Counted from the stretch's first letter, positions 1 through 9,167 are shown. The stretch: 36,184 nucleotides of DNA from Candidatus Gastranaerophilales bacterium (GCA_947589705.1 CANQCO010000007.1:1-36184), one strand, 5' to 3'. Notes: a model not told the origin generated them from the sequence alone. Made by a program: numbers and translations.

Positions 1-1
1 T

Positions 2-754
2 TCTCAGCTTTATCCTAACAATATTTCCATTAAAGAACAGCTTGATTTAGGAATTGCTTTATCTAAAAAAAAATATAAAGCGCAAAAATTCTTAGCTTAT
101 TTTCAGGCTTATACCAATACCTATAAGCCCGTTAATGAACTCGAAAATATTTATAATCAGGCATTATCTCATGATGATGTTATCGGCATGTCTATAGGTA
201 CACGTCCTGACTGTGTCGACAGCGAAAAACTTGACCTGATTGCCTCTTATACAAAAAATCATTACGTTTGGCTTGAATACGGGCTTCAAAGTATTCATGA
301 AAAATCTTTAAAATTTATCAATCGGGGACATTCTTTTGAAACTTTTTGCATTGCTCTTAAGGAAACTCAGAAAAGAAATATTAATGTCTGTGCACATGTA
401 ATTTTAGGGCTGCCGAACGAAACTAGAAAAGACATGCTTGAAACTGCTAAAGTTCTTGGCGATTTAGGTATTAACGGTGTTAAAATCCACCTTTTATGCG
501 TCTTAAATAATACAAGGCTCGTAAAACTATATTATCAGGGCAAAATCCCGATGATGGAAGAAGATGAATATGTTGAAACAGCATGCGACTTTTTAGAAAT
601 GCTTCCGCCTTCCGTTACTATCCACCGCCTAGCCGGTAACGGCTTAAAACCTAACATGCTGGCTCCTGCTTGGCTCAGCAAAAAATTTGTTGTTTTAAAT
701 AAAATTGATAAACTGCTTGAAAACAGAAATTCTTATCAGGGTGCTAAATTATAA
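2..754 (+). CDS. Radical SAM protein, TIGR01212/YhcC family (5' end outside window)
   Basis: The ORF track starts at an internal ATG (188), but the same frame is open to the window edge and reads family-typical sequence (KFLAYFQAYTNTY, then GMSIGTRPDC). The true start and the CxxxCxxC iron-sulfur motif therefore lie upstream of the window. Later motifs WLEYGLQS, HVILGLPNE and HRLAGNG fit the TIGR01212/YhcC branch of radical SAM enzymes, whose members are suspected of RNA or sulfur-transfer chemistry without a settled reaction. The TAA stop overlaps the stop of the convergent aldolase gene (ttataa), with no room for a separate terminator. The family call is firm; the substrate is unknown. Confidence 0.88.
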   Translation, partial: SQLYPNNISIKEQLDLGIALSKKKYKAQKFLAYFQAYTNTYKPVNELENIYNQALSHDDVIGMSIGTRPDCVDSEKLDLIASYTKNHYVWLEYGLQSIHEKSLKFINRGHSFETFCIALKETQKRNINVCAHVILGLPNETRKDMLETAKVLGDLGINGVKIHLLCVLNNTRLVKLYYQGKIPMMEEDEYVETACDFLEMLPPSVTIHRLAGNGLKPNMLAPAWLSKKFVVLNKIDKLLENRNSYQGAKL

Positions 755-1366
755 ACTTGATTTTTTCAAATTTATCAAATCTTTAACGTCTTTTTTTGAA
801 AGTTTTTTTGCTCCGCCCAAAAGCATGGTATTTAGCATTACCTGTGCATAATATTCTGCCGTTTCAAGTTTAAAAAACGCATGCTTTAAATCTTTTGCAA
901 TCGCAACTGCCCCGTGGTTCGCCATCAGAACAACATCTCTGTCTTCTAAATATTTTACCGTATTTTCTACAAGTTCCATGCTTGAGGGCATGGCATAAGG
1001 CGCAAGGGGTATATCTTCAAAATATAATATATTTTCTGACATAATGGGTTCATTTAACGCCAGATTGCATGCCGCAAATGATGTCAAATATACTGGGTGT
1101 GCATGTATTATTGCATTAACATCTTTTCTTCTTTTATATATTTCTATATGCAGCATTTTTTCTGATGAAGCTTTTTTATCTTCCAGTTCTTTTCCTGTTT
1201 CATCCGTCAAAACTATATCATCTTTATCAAGAAATCCCAAAGCCGAACCCGATGTTGTTATTAAAATCCCTTTTTTTGTCCTCATACTTATATTCCCTGA
1301 CGTCGAAAAGGTTAATTTTTTTTTATAAAGCAATTCCCCAATATTTATTATATCTTCTTCTTTCAT
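749..1366 (-). CDS. Class II aldolase/adducin family protein (FucA-like sugar-phosphate aldolase)
   Basis: At 205 aa this is the usual length for a single-domain class II aldolase. Visible motifs are TSGNIS (about 22-27) and TSGS (38-41), which form the phosphate-binding loops; SSE with the probable catalytic Glu69; HAHP with zinc ligands His88 and His90; and NHG with the third ligand, His151. The family includes L-fuculose-1-phosphate aldolase, L-ribulose-5-phosphate 4-epimerase and MtnB dehydratase, so the substrate cannot be fixed from sequence. Because mtnA lies 9 kb away, 5-methylthioribulose-1-phosphate cleavage (the DHAP shunt) is a reasonable hypothesis. A clear AAGGAG precedes the ATG. 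The gene is divergent from recF and convergent with the radical SAM gene. Confidence 0.85.
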   Translation of the reverse strand: MKEEDIINIGELLYKKKLTFSTSGNISMRTKKGILITTSGSALGFLDKDDIVLTDETGKELEDKKASSEKMLHIEIYKRRKDVNAIIHAHPVYLTSFAACNLALNEPIMSENILYFEDIPLAPYAMPSSMELVENTVKYLEDRDVVLMANHGAVAIAKDLKHAFFKLETAEYYAQVMLNTMLLGGAKKLSKKDVKDLINLKKSSL

Positions 1367-1399
1367 ATTTTCTCCTTAATTTAATATTTATATTAACAG

Positions 1400-1405
1400 A
1401 TTATA
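1400..1405 (-). promoter_or_regulatory. -10 box for the class II aldolase gene
   Basis: TATAAT on the minus strand, placing the transcript start about 27 nt before the ATG with an AAGGAG Shine-Dalgarno in between. It sits back to back with the recF promoter in a 63-bp divergent gap. No convincing -35 is seen. Confidence 0.55.
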
Positions 1406-1414
1406 TATATTTTT

Positions 1415-1423
1415 TGCTATAAT
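1415..1423 (+). promoter_or_regulatory. Extended -10 promoter of recF; probable leaderless transcript
   Basis: TGCTATAAT is an extended -10 element. Only 6 nt separate the TATAAT from the recF ATG, so the expected transcription start falls on or next to the A of the start codon. No Shine-Dalgarno is present. No -35 match is seen at 16-18 bp, which is compatible with an extended -10 promoter. Confidence 0.65.
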
Positions 1424-1429
1424 TTTCTT

Positions 1430-2569
1430 ATGTTCATTAAGAAATTAGGGATAAAAAATTTCAGAAATTATTCTGATATTGAGCTTGAATTAAACTCAAA
1501 TAAGGTTCTTTTTATAGGTAAAAACGCTCAAGGGAAGACTAATTTACTTGAAGCTGTTTATTATCTTTCTTCTTTAGATTCCCTAAGAGCTAAAACAGAT
1601 AACGAATTAATAAAATGGGGTGAAGATTTTTGCACCATTAAAGCACAAATAAATAAATTTGATATTGATACTGATTTAGAGGTATTAATAAATCCGCCAA
1701 ACAGAAAAAAATTAAAAGTAAACGGAATAAATAAAAATAAATCTTCTGAGTTTATAAGTAATATTTCTGCGGTTTGTTTCACAACAAATGACCTTTTACT
1801 ATTAAGAGGAACACCCGATGACAGAAGAAAATGGCTTGATTCTGCCATCAGCCAGATCTTCCCTGCTTATATTGACAGACTTAATAAATATAATAAAATT
1901 AAAACTCAAAAAAATAATTACCTTAAAAACTTAAAAGGTAATTTATCAGCTGATACTTCTGTTTTAGACATTTGGAACGAACAACTCGCAATCACAGGAA
2001 GCAATCTGACATATATAAGAATTAATTTCCTATATGAACTTCAAAAAATTGCAAAAGAAAAACACTTAAAAATTTCTAATACCGAACACTTAGAAACTAT
2101 ATATAATTCAACTATAATAGGCGATATAAACTCCAAAGAAAAATTTGAGTTTAATAATGAATATATTTTAGAAAATTTTAAAAATAAACTTGAAGAAAAG
2201 AAACCCGAAGAAATAATAAGAGCGCAATCGGTTGTTGGTGCGCACAGGGACGATGTTTCTTTCTTTATAAACAATAATGAAGCTAAAAAATACGCTTCTC
2301 AAGGCCAACAAAGAACCATAGTACTATCTTTAAAACTGGCGGAACTTGAACTCATCAAAGAAAAAATCAACACTAATGCAATTTTGCTTCTTGATGATGT
2401 TTTAGCCGAACTGGATGATTTAAGGCAAAATTTCCTTTTAGATGCAATAGGAGATGAAACTCAAACAATTATTACATCCGTAGACACTCTGCATTTTAAG
2501 GAAGAATACTTAAAAAATGTTGAAATTTTTGAGATTAAGGACAATCAGGTAATAAGAAAAACAACTTAA
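1430..2569 (+). CDS. recF: DNA replication and repair protein RecF
   Basis: 379 aa, the usual RecF length. It is an SMC-like ABC ATPase that loads RecA onto gapped DNA with RecO and RecR. The protein opens with FIKKLGIKNFRNY, followed by Walker A GKNAQGKT (about 30-37), the D-loop region WLDSAIS, the signature-like YASQGQQRT (about 288-296) and Walker B LLLDDVLAELD (about 319-329). The start is fixed by the family N-terminus and an ATG lying only 6 nt after a TATAAT. In many bacteria recF sits next to dnaN or dnaA; here it is far from dnaA and flanked by unrelated genes. The stop overlaps the stop of the convergent R3H ATPase gene by 3-4 nt. Confidence 0.95.
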   Translation: MFIKKLGIKNFRNYSDIELELNSNKVLFIGKNAQGKTNLLEAVYYLSSLDSLRAKTDNELIKWGEDFCTIKAQINKFDIDTDLEVLINPPNRKKLKVNGINKNKSSEFISNISAVCFTTNDLLLLRGTPDDRRKWLDSAISQIFPAYIDRLNKYNKIKTQKNNYLKNLKGNLSADTSVLDIWNEQLAITGSNLTYIRINFLYELQKIAKEKHLKISNTEHLETIYNSTIIGDINSKEKFEFNNEYILENFKNKLEEKKPEEIIRAQSVVGAHRDDVSFFINNNEAKKYASQGQQRTIVLSLKLAELELIKEKINTNAILLLDDVLAELDDLRQNFLLDAIGDETQTIITSVDTLHFKEEYLKNVEIFEIKDNQVIRKTT

Positions 2570-4158
2570 CCCGCATTTTTAAAATCGCTGCCGCCAACGA
2601 TTCTTAAGCGTCTTTCACTGCCTTCACCTATACTTTCGCTTGAGAGATTATGCTGTTCAACGAGTTCATGCTGAAGTTTTCTTATCTGCTGGTTTTGAGG
2701 ATGAAGTTCAACATTATCGGCACCTGCCAAAATCTTTTGTATTGCAGCTTTTGCTTCATCGAGTGCACGTTCCGCATCATCATAATAACCTTGCAAAGTT
2801 TCTGAATCCGTTATATGAAGCGCTTCTTTTACAACTTTCTGCACCTGCGACATAGAATTTGAACGTACATAATATATAGGCAGTTTATAATCATTTGCAA
2901 TGCTTAAAATTTTTGTTCCGCCTTTTGCAAATGCCTTATGAACTATAACTATATCGGCTTCTTCTATGTTCCTGGTAATTTCCGCCTGCAAGTTTAAACG
3001 CTCCAAAACTTTATCCAAAACAGTTCTTGAAACCGCATAAATATATATTTTTTTAAAATCTTTAACCTGTTTTACGTACTCTTGACGGGAAAAACTGAAT
3101 TTTAATTTCTGACTTGCAAGAGTTTCTTCTTCCTGCTGCACTTTTTCCTGAACTATTTCTTCTTCATCTTTTGTTTTATTTTCATAAACCTGATCGACTT
3201 TTCTTATTTCAGGTCTTATAGGCCAGCCTCTTAATATGTAGTCAACAGCTTCTGCGGTATTTTTGTACACGGCAAGAGTATTTCTGTCAATAATTTCAAT
3301 AACTATATCAAAAGTCGGTTGTTTTTCTCTTTCAAGAACCGTTTTTTGTGAGCCTCTGCGCTTAGCTTCATCGTCACCTAACGTAACAGAACTTACTCCA
3401 CCGACTAAATCCGATAACGTAGGGTTTTTAATAAGGTTATCAAGAGTATTTCCGTGAGCTGTTGCAATAAGCATAACCCCGCGTTCTGCTATCGTTCTTG
3501 CTGCCTGAGCTTCTTCTTCCGTACCTATTTCATCGACGACAATTACTTCAGGTGTATGGTTTTCAACCGCTTCAATCATAATATCTTTTTGATATATCGG
3601 CTGAGAAACCTGCATTCTTCTTGCTCTACCTATTGCAGGATGTGGAGTATCACCATCACCTGCTATTTCGTTTGAAGTATCAACAATTACAACTCTTTTA
3701 CCCAAATCATCCGCTACCAGCCTTGATATTTCTCTTAATTTAGTTGTTTTACCAACCCCCGGACGTCCTAAAAATAATATACTTTTATTTTGAAGTACAA
3801 AATCCTTTATACACGCAATTGTTACAACACGTCCTATTCTGCATGTCAACCCTACAACTTTGCCTTGTCTGTTTTTTATGGCACTTATTCTGTGAAGTGT
3901 TCCCGCAATTCCCGAACGATTATCATTTGTAAACGGCTGTATCCTTGATGTAATATATTCTATATCCTCTTCTTGAATAATATCACTGCCTATAAAATCT
4001 GTCCTTTTATCCGAATAACGTATTTCCCCGACTCTACCTAAATCAAGCACCAATTCTATTGCATCATCCAAATTGTACGGCTTTAGTGCTTCCACTATCT
4101 TTGGAGGTAAAATTTCAATTAACCTTCTTAGGTCATTGTGAAATTGTATCTTATCCAT
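2566..4158 (-). CDS. AAA ATPase with C-terminal R3H domain (Ycf45/slr0374-like)
   Basis: 530 aa. The N-terminal part (about 1-125) resembles the SpoIIIAA/PilT-like region. The ATPase core has Walker A GRPGVGKTT (about 132-140), Walker B VIVVDEIGT (about 205-213) and TAHGNTL as a sensor-like segment. After a Glu-rich linker (about 325-350), a second module (SRTVLDKVL to AFAKGGTKI) precedes a C-terminal R3H single-stranded nucleic-acid-binding domain (LHPQNQQIRKLQHELVEQHNL to ERRLRIVG). This architecture is characteristic of cyanobacteria and of algal plastid ycf45; the function is unknown. An AAAGGG Shine-Dalgarno supports the start. The mRNA appears to carry a roughly 100-nt structured leader (separate entry). 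Confidence 0.9.
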   Translation of the reverse strand: MDKIQFHNDLRRLIEILPPKIVEALKPYNLDDAIELVLDLGRVGEIRYSDKRTDFIGSDIIQEEDIEYITSRIQPFTNDNRSGIAGTLHRISAIKNRQGKVVGLTCRIGRVVTIACIKDFVLQNKSILFLGRPGVGKTTKLREISRLVADDLGKRVVIVDTSNEIAGDGDTPHPAIGRARRMQVSQPIYQKDIMIEAVENHTPEVIVVDEIGTEEEAQAARTIAERGVMLIATAHGNTLDNLIKNPTLSDLVGGVSSVTLGDDEAKRRGSQKTVLEREKQPTFDIVIEIIDRNTLAVYKNTAEAVDYILRGWPIRPEIRKVDQVYENKTKDEEEIVQEKVQQEEETLASQKLKFSFSRQEYVKQVKDFKKIYIYAVSRTVLDKVLERLNLQAEITRNIEEADIVIVHKAFAKGGTKILSIANDYKLPIYYVRSNSMSQVQKVVKEALHITDSETLQGYYDDAERALDEAKAAIQKILAGADNVELHPQNQQIRKLQHELVEQHNLSSESIGEGSERRLRIVGGSDFKNAG

Positions 4159-4259
4159 TATGTCCCTTTCGCTAATGTACGCGCTCAGGTGATTTTTTCT
4201 TGTACCAACTATAGGACCTTTTTATTTTTTTCTCCTGCCCTATAATTGGGGCTGACTAC
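4159..4259 (-). promoter_or_regulatory. Structured 5' leader of the R3H ATPase mRNA
   Basis: From the predicted start near 4259 the minus-strand RNA forms an 11-bp helix with one G-U pair: CCAATTATAGG (plus 4239-4249) with CCTATAGTTGG (plus 4205-4215). The 23-nt purine-rich loop contains an AGGAG. About 45 unpaired nt follow before the gene's own AAAGGG Shine-Dalgarno. No T-run follows the helix, so it is not a classical terminator. It does not match a riboswitch class I recognise. Confidence 0.5.
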
Positions 4260-4265
4260 ACTTAT

Positions 4266-4274
4266 ATTATACCA
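4266..4274 (-). promoter_or_regulatory. Extended -10 promoter of the R3H ATPase gene
   Basis: TGGTATAAT on the minus strand, identical to the elements upstream of the HNH gene and the POTRA gene. It predicts a transcript start near 4259 and a leader of about 100 nt. Confidence 0.6.
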
Positions 4275-4362
4275 CTTTTTCTAAACTTTTCCACATTATA
4301 TTACTATATTTGTAGTAATGTTAAAATCACAGCAATTATCGACAATATAAACTTTTTTTTAA

Positions 4363-4400
4363 CAATAAAAGACGGCTGTATATTTGCCGTCTTTTTATTG
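4363..4400 (-). terminator. Terminator after fusA
   Basis: GACGGC (4371-4376) pairs with GCCGTC (4386-4391). The helix extends outward through AATAAAA/TTTTATT with one bulge and is followed by a T-rich stretch in the fusA reading direction. The remaining bases between here and the R3H promoter (about 4275-4362) are AT-rich, and I see no gene in them; a single TTTTCCACA lies at about 4287. Confidence 0.75.
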
Positions 4401-4453
4401 TTTTACTGCTCATTGCATATCAGCTTCACTTTGTTTCAGCCTATACAAAATTG

Positions 4454-6538
4454 TTATGCGTTAGCACCTGCTTTTGAAATGATTTCTTCCTGAACATTCA
4501 TCGGAACTTGTTCATATTTCAAAAATTCCATAGAGAATGTGCCTCTGCCTTGAGTATTAGAACGTAAATCTGTTGCATAACCGAACATATTTCCTAAAGG
4601 AACAGTAGCTCTTACAATTACGTTACCGGTATTACCTAAAGGTTCTTGACCTTCTACACGTCCTCTTCTTCTTGAAATATCACCAATAATTGTACCTGTG
4701 TATTCATCAGGAATTTCTATTTCTACTTTCATCATAGGTTCAAGTATGCAAGGTCTTGCTTTTTTACATCCGTCCTTAATAGCCATAGAACCTGCAATTT
4801 TGAATGCCATTTCAGATGAGTCAACTTCGTGATAAGAACCGTCATAAAGTTCAACTTTAACGTCTATCATCGGATATCCTGCCAATATTCCGCCTTCAAG
4901 AGCTTCTTCCATACCTTTTCTTGCAGGTTCGATGTATTCTTTCGGAATAGCACCACCGACGATTTTGTTTTCAAATACGAAGCCTTCATTTTCGCCTGCA
5001 GGTGAAATTCTGATTTTAACGTGTCCGTATTGACCTTTACCACCTGACTGACGAATAAATTTAGAGTCTTGATCAGCATTACCTAAAATAGTTTCACGAT
5101 ATGCAACCTGTGGTTTACCTACATTAGCGTCAACTTTAAATTCTCTTAACAGACGGTCAACAATAATATCTAAGTGAAGTTCTCCCATACCTGATATGAT
5201 TGTTTGTCCTGTTTCCGTATCAGATTTAACTCTGAATGAAGGATCTTCTTCTGCAAGTTTTTGAAGGGCAATACCCATTTTATCTTGGTCTGCTTTTGTT
5301 TTAGGTTCAATAGCAACTGAAATAACGGGATCAGGGAATTCCATTTTTTCCAATATAATAGGTGCATTTTCGTCACAAAGCGTATCACCTGTTGTTGTAT
5401 CTTTTAAACCGACCGCTGCACAGATATCACCTGCATATACTTCGGTTATTTCGTTTCTTTGATCTGCATACATTTGTACTAAACGTGAGATACGTTCTTT
5501 ATTTCCGTTTGTAGCGTTTAATACATAAGAACCTGCGGTTAATTTACCCGAATATACTCTTAAGAATGTTAAACGTCCTACATAAGGGTCTGTCATAATC
5601 TTAAATGCCAATGCTGAAAAAGGTTCTGCTTCAGATGAATGTCTTGCAACTTTTGTTCCGTCCTCAAGTTCACCTTCAATAGCCTTTACATCAACGGGTG
5701 ACGGCATATAATCCATAACAGCGTCAAGAAGTAATTGAACACCTTTATTTTTAAATGCAGTACCGCAAGTAACGGGAACTATTTTGTTTTCGCATACAGC
5801 TTTTCTTAATACTTTCTTAAGTTCTTCTATTGTAGGTTCTTCACCTTCCATAAATTTCATCATTAAGTCATCATCAAATTCAGATATTGCTTCAACGAGT
5901 GCTGCATGATATTCTTTTGCTTTATCCATCATATCTGCGGGAATATCTTCTTCTCTGATATCCGTACCTAAGTCATTGGTATAGATTTCAGCTTTCATAC
6001 GCATAAGGTCGATTAACCCTGTAAATTTATCTTCCGCACCGATTGGTAATTGGATTGGAACGGCATTTGCGTTTAATCTATTCTTAATTTGGTCAACAAC
6101 TCTGTAGAAGTTAGCACCTGTTCTGTCCATTTTATTTACGAATACCATTCTCGGTACTTCATATCTGTTAGCTTGTCTCCAAACTGTTTCTGATTGAGAT
6201 TGAACACCGCCTACTGCACAAAATACAGCAACAACACCATCTAATACACGGAGTGAACGCTCAACTTCAATAGTAAAGTCAACGTGCCCAGGGGTATCAA
6301 TGATGTTAAATTGGTGATTTTTCCACATTGCAGTAACAGCTGCCGATTGGATTGTAATACCTCTTTCTCTTTCCTGATCCATAAAGTCGGTTACAGCTGC
6401 ACCATCGTGTACTTCACCGATTTTATGTGTTTTACCTGTGTAGAATAAGATACGTTCGGTTGTTGTGGTTTTACCTGCGTCAATGTGAGCTGCAATACCA
6501 AAGTTTCTTACTCTCTCTAAGGGAACTTGTCTTGCCAT
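4454..6538 (-). CDS. fusA: Translation elongation factor G
   Basis: 694 aa, full length for bacterial EF-G, the GTPase that drives translocation and, with RRF, ribosome recycling. G1 is [19 protein letters not shown] (about 17-35), switch [11 protein letters not shown]3 DTPGHVDF (about 84-91) and G4 NKMD (about 138-141). Domain IV ends with the typical [10 protein letters not shown]. The start has AAGGA about 8 nt upstream. rpsL/rpsG/tuf do not adjoin it, so it is outside the usual str operon in this window. Its upstream gap (6539-6742) is very AT-rich, with a minus-strand TATAAT at 6706-6711 as a possible -10. A hairpin terminator follows the stop. Confidence 0.97.
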   Translation of the reverse strand: MARQVPLERVRNFGIAAHIDAGKTTTTERILFYTGKTHKIGEVHDGAAVTDFMDQERERGITIQSAAVTAMWKNHQFNIIDTPGHVDFTIEVERSLRVLDGVVAVFCAVGGVQSQSETVWRQANRYEVPRMVFVNKMDRTGANFYRVVDQIKNRLNANAVPIQLPIGAEDKFTGLIDLMRMKAEIYTNDLGTDIREEDIPADMMDKAKEYHAALVEAISEFDDDLMMKFMEGEEPTIEELKKVLRKAVCENKIVPVTCGTAFKNKGVQLLLDAVMDYMPSPVDVKAIEGELEDGTKVARHSSEAEPFSALAFKIMTDPYVGRLTFLRVYSGKLTAGSYVLNATNGNKERISRLVQMYADQRNEITEVYAGDICAAVGLKDTTTGDTLCDENAPIILEKMEFPDPVISVAIEPKTKADQDKMGIALQKLAEEDPSFRVKSDTETGQTIISGMGELHLDIIVDRLLREFKVDANVGKPQVAYRETILGNADQDSKFIRQSGGKGQYGHVKIRISPAGENEGFVFENKIVGGAIPKEYIEPARKGMEEALEGGILAGYPMIDVKVELYDGSYHEVDSSEMAFKIAGSMAIKDGCKKARPCILEPMMKVEIEIPDEYTGTIIGDISRRRGRVEGQEPLGNTGNVIVRATVPLGNMFGYATDLRSNTQGRGTFSMEFLKYEQVPMNVQEEIISKAGANA

Positions 6539-6707
6539 TTTCTTTTTCCTTTATTATCTCTACTTTAATTATTCTTAGCTTTCGCTTTATTTTTAATCTT
6601 TACATAAAAATAATTTTTTTTAAAGAATATGGTTAATATTCTGTTAATTATGAAGAAAACTTAATATATAAAATTTTTTTCTAAAGTTTTTTATCTGCAT
6701 TCCGAAT

Positions 6708-6713
6708 TATATT
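6708..6713 (+). promoter_or_regulatory. Candidate -10 for the 68-aa gene
   Basis: TATATT lies about 30 nt before the ATG of the small gene; an overlapping TATAAT is read on the opposite strand toward fusA. The rest of the 204-bp divergent gap is A/T runs with no clear -35 for either direction. Confidence 0.35.
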
Positions 6714-6742
6714 TTATTCAGTATTTTAAAGGAGATTTTATA

Positions 6743-6949
6743 ATGGATAAAAACAATTATAAAAACATATTTGGAGATACAGAAAAAATAATAAATGCCA
6801 TACAAAAATTCCTCGAAAAAGGTAAAGAAGATGAAGAAAATTTAAATAAAATAGAAGAATCTTCTGAGCTTTCTATAAATAAAATCATTGACTCTGTTGT
6901 TGATAAAGAAGTTAATGAAGCTATAAAACAAATTATTGATAAAATTTAA
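6743..6949 (+). CDS. Small acidic hypothetical protein (68 aa)
   Basis: I do not recognise a family. An ideal AAGGAG lies 8 nt before the ATG, which argues for real translation. The product is soluble, lysine- and glutamate-rich and predicted helical throughout; residues 4-25 and 40-67 look like two amphipathic helices joined by an acidic linker (KGKEDEENLNKIEESSE). There is no signal peptide, cysteine or metal motif. It lies between divergent fusA and codirectional asnS, and asnS has its own promoter just downstream, so it is probably a monocistronic gene. A small regulatory or ribosome-associated protein is possible, but nothing in the sequence proves it. Confidence 0.6.
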   Translation: MDKNNYKNIFGDTEKIINAIQKFLEKGKEDEENLNKIEESSELSINKIIDSVVDKEVNEAIKQIIDKI

Positions 6950-6977
6950 ATATTTTATTTAATTTGTAATCTAAATA

Positions 6978-6986
6978 TGTTATTAT
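6978..6986 (+). promoter_or_regulatory. Extended -10 promoter of asnS
   Basis: TGTTATTAT predicts a transcript start near 6993. The ORF-track ATG at 6977 overlaps this element and would not be transcribed from it, which supports the downstream start at 7019. Confidence 0.55.
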
Positions 6987-7018
6987 TAACCCGCCGATAT
7001 TTTAGAGGGGTTAATTTT

Positions 7019-8302
7019 ATGAAAAAAATTTGGATACGTGATATTAAAGACTATGAAGGACAAACCGTTACACTTCAAGCATGGCTTTATAATAAACGCT
7101 CTAGCGGTAAATTACATTTTCTTCAATTAAGAGACGGTACGGCAGAAATTCAAGCTGTTGTTTTTAAGGGCAATGTATCTGATGAAGTTTTTGATTTGGC
7201 AGACAAAATTCCACAGGAAAGCTCCGTAGAAGTAACAGGAACAGTAAAAAAACATGACCGCTCAAAAATAGGTTTTGAACTTGATGCAGCTGATGTTAAA
7301 GTTATGTCTGTTGCAAATGATTATCCTATTACTCCAAAGGAACACGGGACACACTTTTTAATGGAACATCGCCACTTGTGGCTTCGTTCTTTAAAACAAA
7401 AAGCTATTTTAAATGTACGTCACAGAATTATTAAATCTGTTCGTGACTTTTTTGATTCACACGGTTTTACTCTGGTTGATGCACCTATATTTACTCCTAA
7501 CGCTTGTGAAGGAACTACCAACCTGTTTGAAACAGATTATTTTGATACAAAAGCATATTTAACACAATCAGGACAATTATATATGGAAGCTGCTGCAATG
7601 GCTGTCGGTAAAGCATATTGTTTTGGTCCTACCTTCAGAGCCGAAAAATCCAAAACACGCAGACATTTAACCGAGTTTTGGATGGTTGAACCCGAAGTTG
7701 CATTTGCAGACATCTATGATGATATGGATTTAGCTGAAGAGTTTGTTGAATACATAGTTCAGCAAGTTTTAGAGCATAATAGGGCAGACCTTGAAACTCT
7801 TGAACGTGATATTTCCAAACTTGAAAATATAAAACGTCCGTTCCCTAGAATTTCTTATGACGAAGCCATTGAAATTCTTCATAAGAAAGGAAATGATACG
7901 CCTTGGGGTGAAGACTTCGGCGGTGATGAAGAAACTTTAATCTCCGAAGAATTTGACAGACCTGTTATGATTCACCATTATCCCATGGCAGTTAAAGCAT
8001 TCTATATGAAACAAGATGGAAATAAAGCTGCATGCGTTGATGTTATAGCACCTGAAGGCTACGGTGAAATGATTGGCGGCGGTCAAAGAGAAGAAGACCT
8101 TGATAAACTGCTTGCTAAAATTAAAGAACAAGGACTTTCTGAAGAAGTTTTCGACTGGTACTTGGATTTAAGAAAATATGGTTCTGTTCCACATGCCGGT
8201 TTCGGTCTTGGTATAGAAAGAACTGTTGCTTGGATTTGCGGTTTGCCTCACGTTCGTGAAACAATTCCATTTCCAAGGTTAATGGATAGAATCAGACCTT
8301 AA
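7019..8302 (+). CDS. asnS: Asparagine--tRNA ligase
   Basis: 427 aa class IIb aminoacyl-tRNA synthetase charging tRNA-Asn. An N-terminal OB-fold anticodon-binding domain ([23 protein letters not shown] onward) precedes the catalytic domain with motif 2 [21 protein letters not shown] and motif 3 [13 protein letters not shown]. The RRHLTEFW form distinguishes AsnRS from AspRS, and a separate bacterial-type aspS lies at 27.2 kb. The track start (6977) adds [14 protein letters not shown]; the ATG at 7019 has GAGGGG 8 nt upstream and lies downstream of the predicted promoter, so I use it. A direct AsnRS suggests no need for the tRNA-dependent Asn amidation route. Confidence 0.95.
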   Translation: MKKIWIRDIKDYEGQTVTLQAWLYNKRSSGKLHFLQLRDGTAEIQAVVFKGNVSDEVFDLADKIPQESSVEVTGTVKKHDRSKIGFELDAADVKVMSVANDYPITPKEHGTHFLMEHRHLWLRSLKQKAILNVRHRIIKSVRDFFDSHGFTLVDAPIFTPNACEGTTNLFETDYFDTKAYLTQSGQLYMEAAAMAVGKAYCFGPTFRAEKSKTRRHLTEFWMVEPEVAFADIYDDMDLAEEFVEYIVQQVLEHNRADLETLERDISKLENIKRPFPRISYDEAIEILHKKGNDTPWGEDFGGDEETLISEEFDRPVMIHHYPMAVKAFYMKQDGNKAACVDVIAPEGYGEMIGGGQREEDLDKLLAKIKEQGLSEEVFDWYLDLRKYGSVPHAGFGLGIERTVAWICGLPHVRETIPFPRLMDRIRP

Positions 8303-8310
8303 AAATAAGA

Positions 8311-8340
8311 AAAACTGTTTATTTTTATAAACAGTTTTTT
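8311..8340. terminator. Bidirectional terminator between asnS and the 233-aa gene
   Basis: AAAACTGTTTAT (8311-8322) pairs with ATAAACAGTTTT (8327-8338) around a TTTT loop, with A and T runs on either side. It can serve asnS and the convergent minus-strand gene, whose stop begins at 8339. Confidence 0.85.
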
Positions 8341-9040
8341 ATTTTTTTAGATTTGCTAATATCATTTCTTCTATGGATGAAAAAACTACTTCATTCAACA
8401 TTGTTGATAATAAGTCTACTTTTCCATTTTTATCATAAAATGTTACTTTTGATTTTGTTACAGGATTACTATCATCATCGTCCATTTCTATAGTTGTATC
8501 AACTACTCTATATGAACCATCTTTATCATATATTGTTTCTTTTATATTTGATTTATATCCTGAATCCTTATTATCTGTATTATTAACAACAGCTTCTTTA
8601 TTAATAGAACCATCAGTATTATATAAAGTTACTACATAACTTCCATCGCCTTTATAATAAGTTTTTTTAGTAAGTTCATTTTTTTTATTATATTCTTCAA
8701 CAATTTTTTCAGGAGTTTTTTCTGAGAGTATATTACTTATAGCTTTAGCAAAAGAGATATTTTCTTCTTTTACAACAGTTGTTTTTCCATTAAAACCATT
8801 ATGTTTAGTACAGTTAAAATCTCCTTCTTTATATGTTTTATCCCAAATATATATAGAATCAGATGTAGGAGTTAACCCTTCCATTGCGAAATATATATTA
8901 ATTTCATTTTCAACCTTCTCTTTATAATCAGCAGAATTTTGTTGTATAACATCACTATCTTTATTTCCTGCTGTTGAAGAAGATTTTGTACTGCCAATAT
9001 TTGAAACACCATATGTTGAATTTGGTTCTATAACGTTCAT
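8339..9040 (-). CDS. Hypothetical protein with YDKDGSY-type repeats (233 aa)
   Basis: Not recognised. The N-terminal 40 residues are Ser/Thr/Asn-rich and probably disordered, with no signal peptide or membrane segment. The C-terminal half carries three related segments, YYKGDGSYVVTLYNTDGS, IYDKDGSYRVVDTTIE and FYDKNGKVDLL, each with an aromatic-D/K-DG turn. This resembles short beta-hairpin repeats such as YD- or MORN-like modules. A GAGGA Shine-Dalgarno precedes the ATG. Base composition is more AT-rich than the neighbouring housekeeping genes. It could be a secreted or filament-associated protein exported by a non-Sec route, but that is speculation. It is divergent from ruvC and shares the terminator of asnS. 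Confidence 0.65.
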   Translation of the reverse strand: MNVIEPNSTYGVSNIGSTKSSSTAGNKDSDVIQQNSADYKEKVENEINIYFAMEGLTPTSDSIYIWDKTYKEGDFNCTKHNGFNGKTTVVKEENISFAKAISNILSEKTPEKIVEEYNKKNELTKKTYYKGDGSYVVTLYNTDGSINKEAVVNNTDNKDSGYKSNIKETIYDKDGSYRVVDTTIEMDDDDSNPVTKSKVTFYDKNGKVDLLSTMLNEVVFSSIEEMILANLKK

Positions 9041-9155
9041 ATTTATTATCCTCGTAACTATATAAAAAATTTTTGAAGATAAGAATTGACTTTTAACATC
9101 AAAAATAAACTATTTGTAACATAACTTAAAAGGTGGTTTTTAGATAAAGTCGATT

Positions 9156-9161
9156 TATAAT
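9156..9161 (+). promoter_or_regulatory. -10 box of ruvC; probable leaderless transcript
   Basis: TATAAT ends 6 nt before the ruvC ATG, the same spacing as at recF. There is no Shine-Dalgarno next to the start (AAAAGA only), and RuvC homology begins at this Met. Confidence 0.6.
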
Positions 9162-9167
9162 AAAAGA

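Noticed and set aside
1044-1422. Plus-strand ORFs of 94 and 85 aa
   Set aside because: Antisense shadows of the class II aldolase gene, with composition typical of reversed coding sequence.
6427-6636. Plus-strand 69-aa ORF across the fusA start
   Set aside because: No Shine-Dalgarno; most of it is antisense to the conserved EF-G G1 region.
6977-7018. N-terminal extension of asnS in the ORF track
   Set aside because: The ATG overlaps the predicted -10 element, and a GAGGGG Shine-Dalgarno precedes the ATG at 7019, where homology begins.
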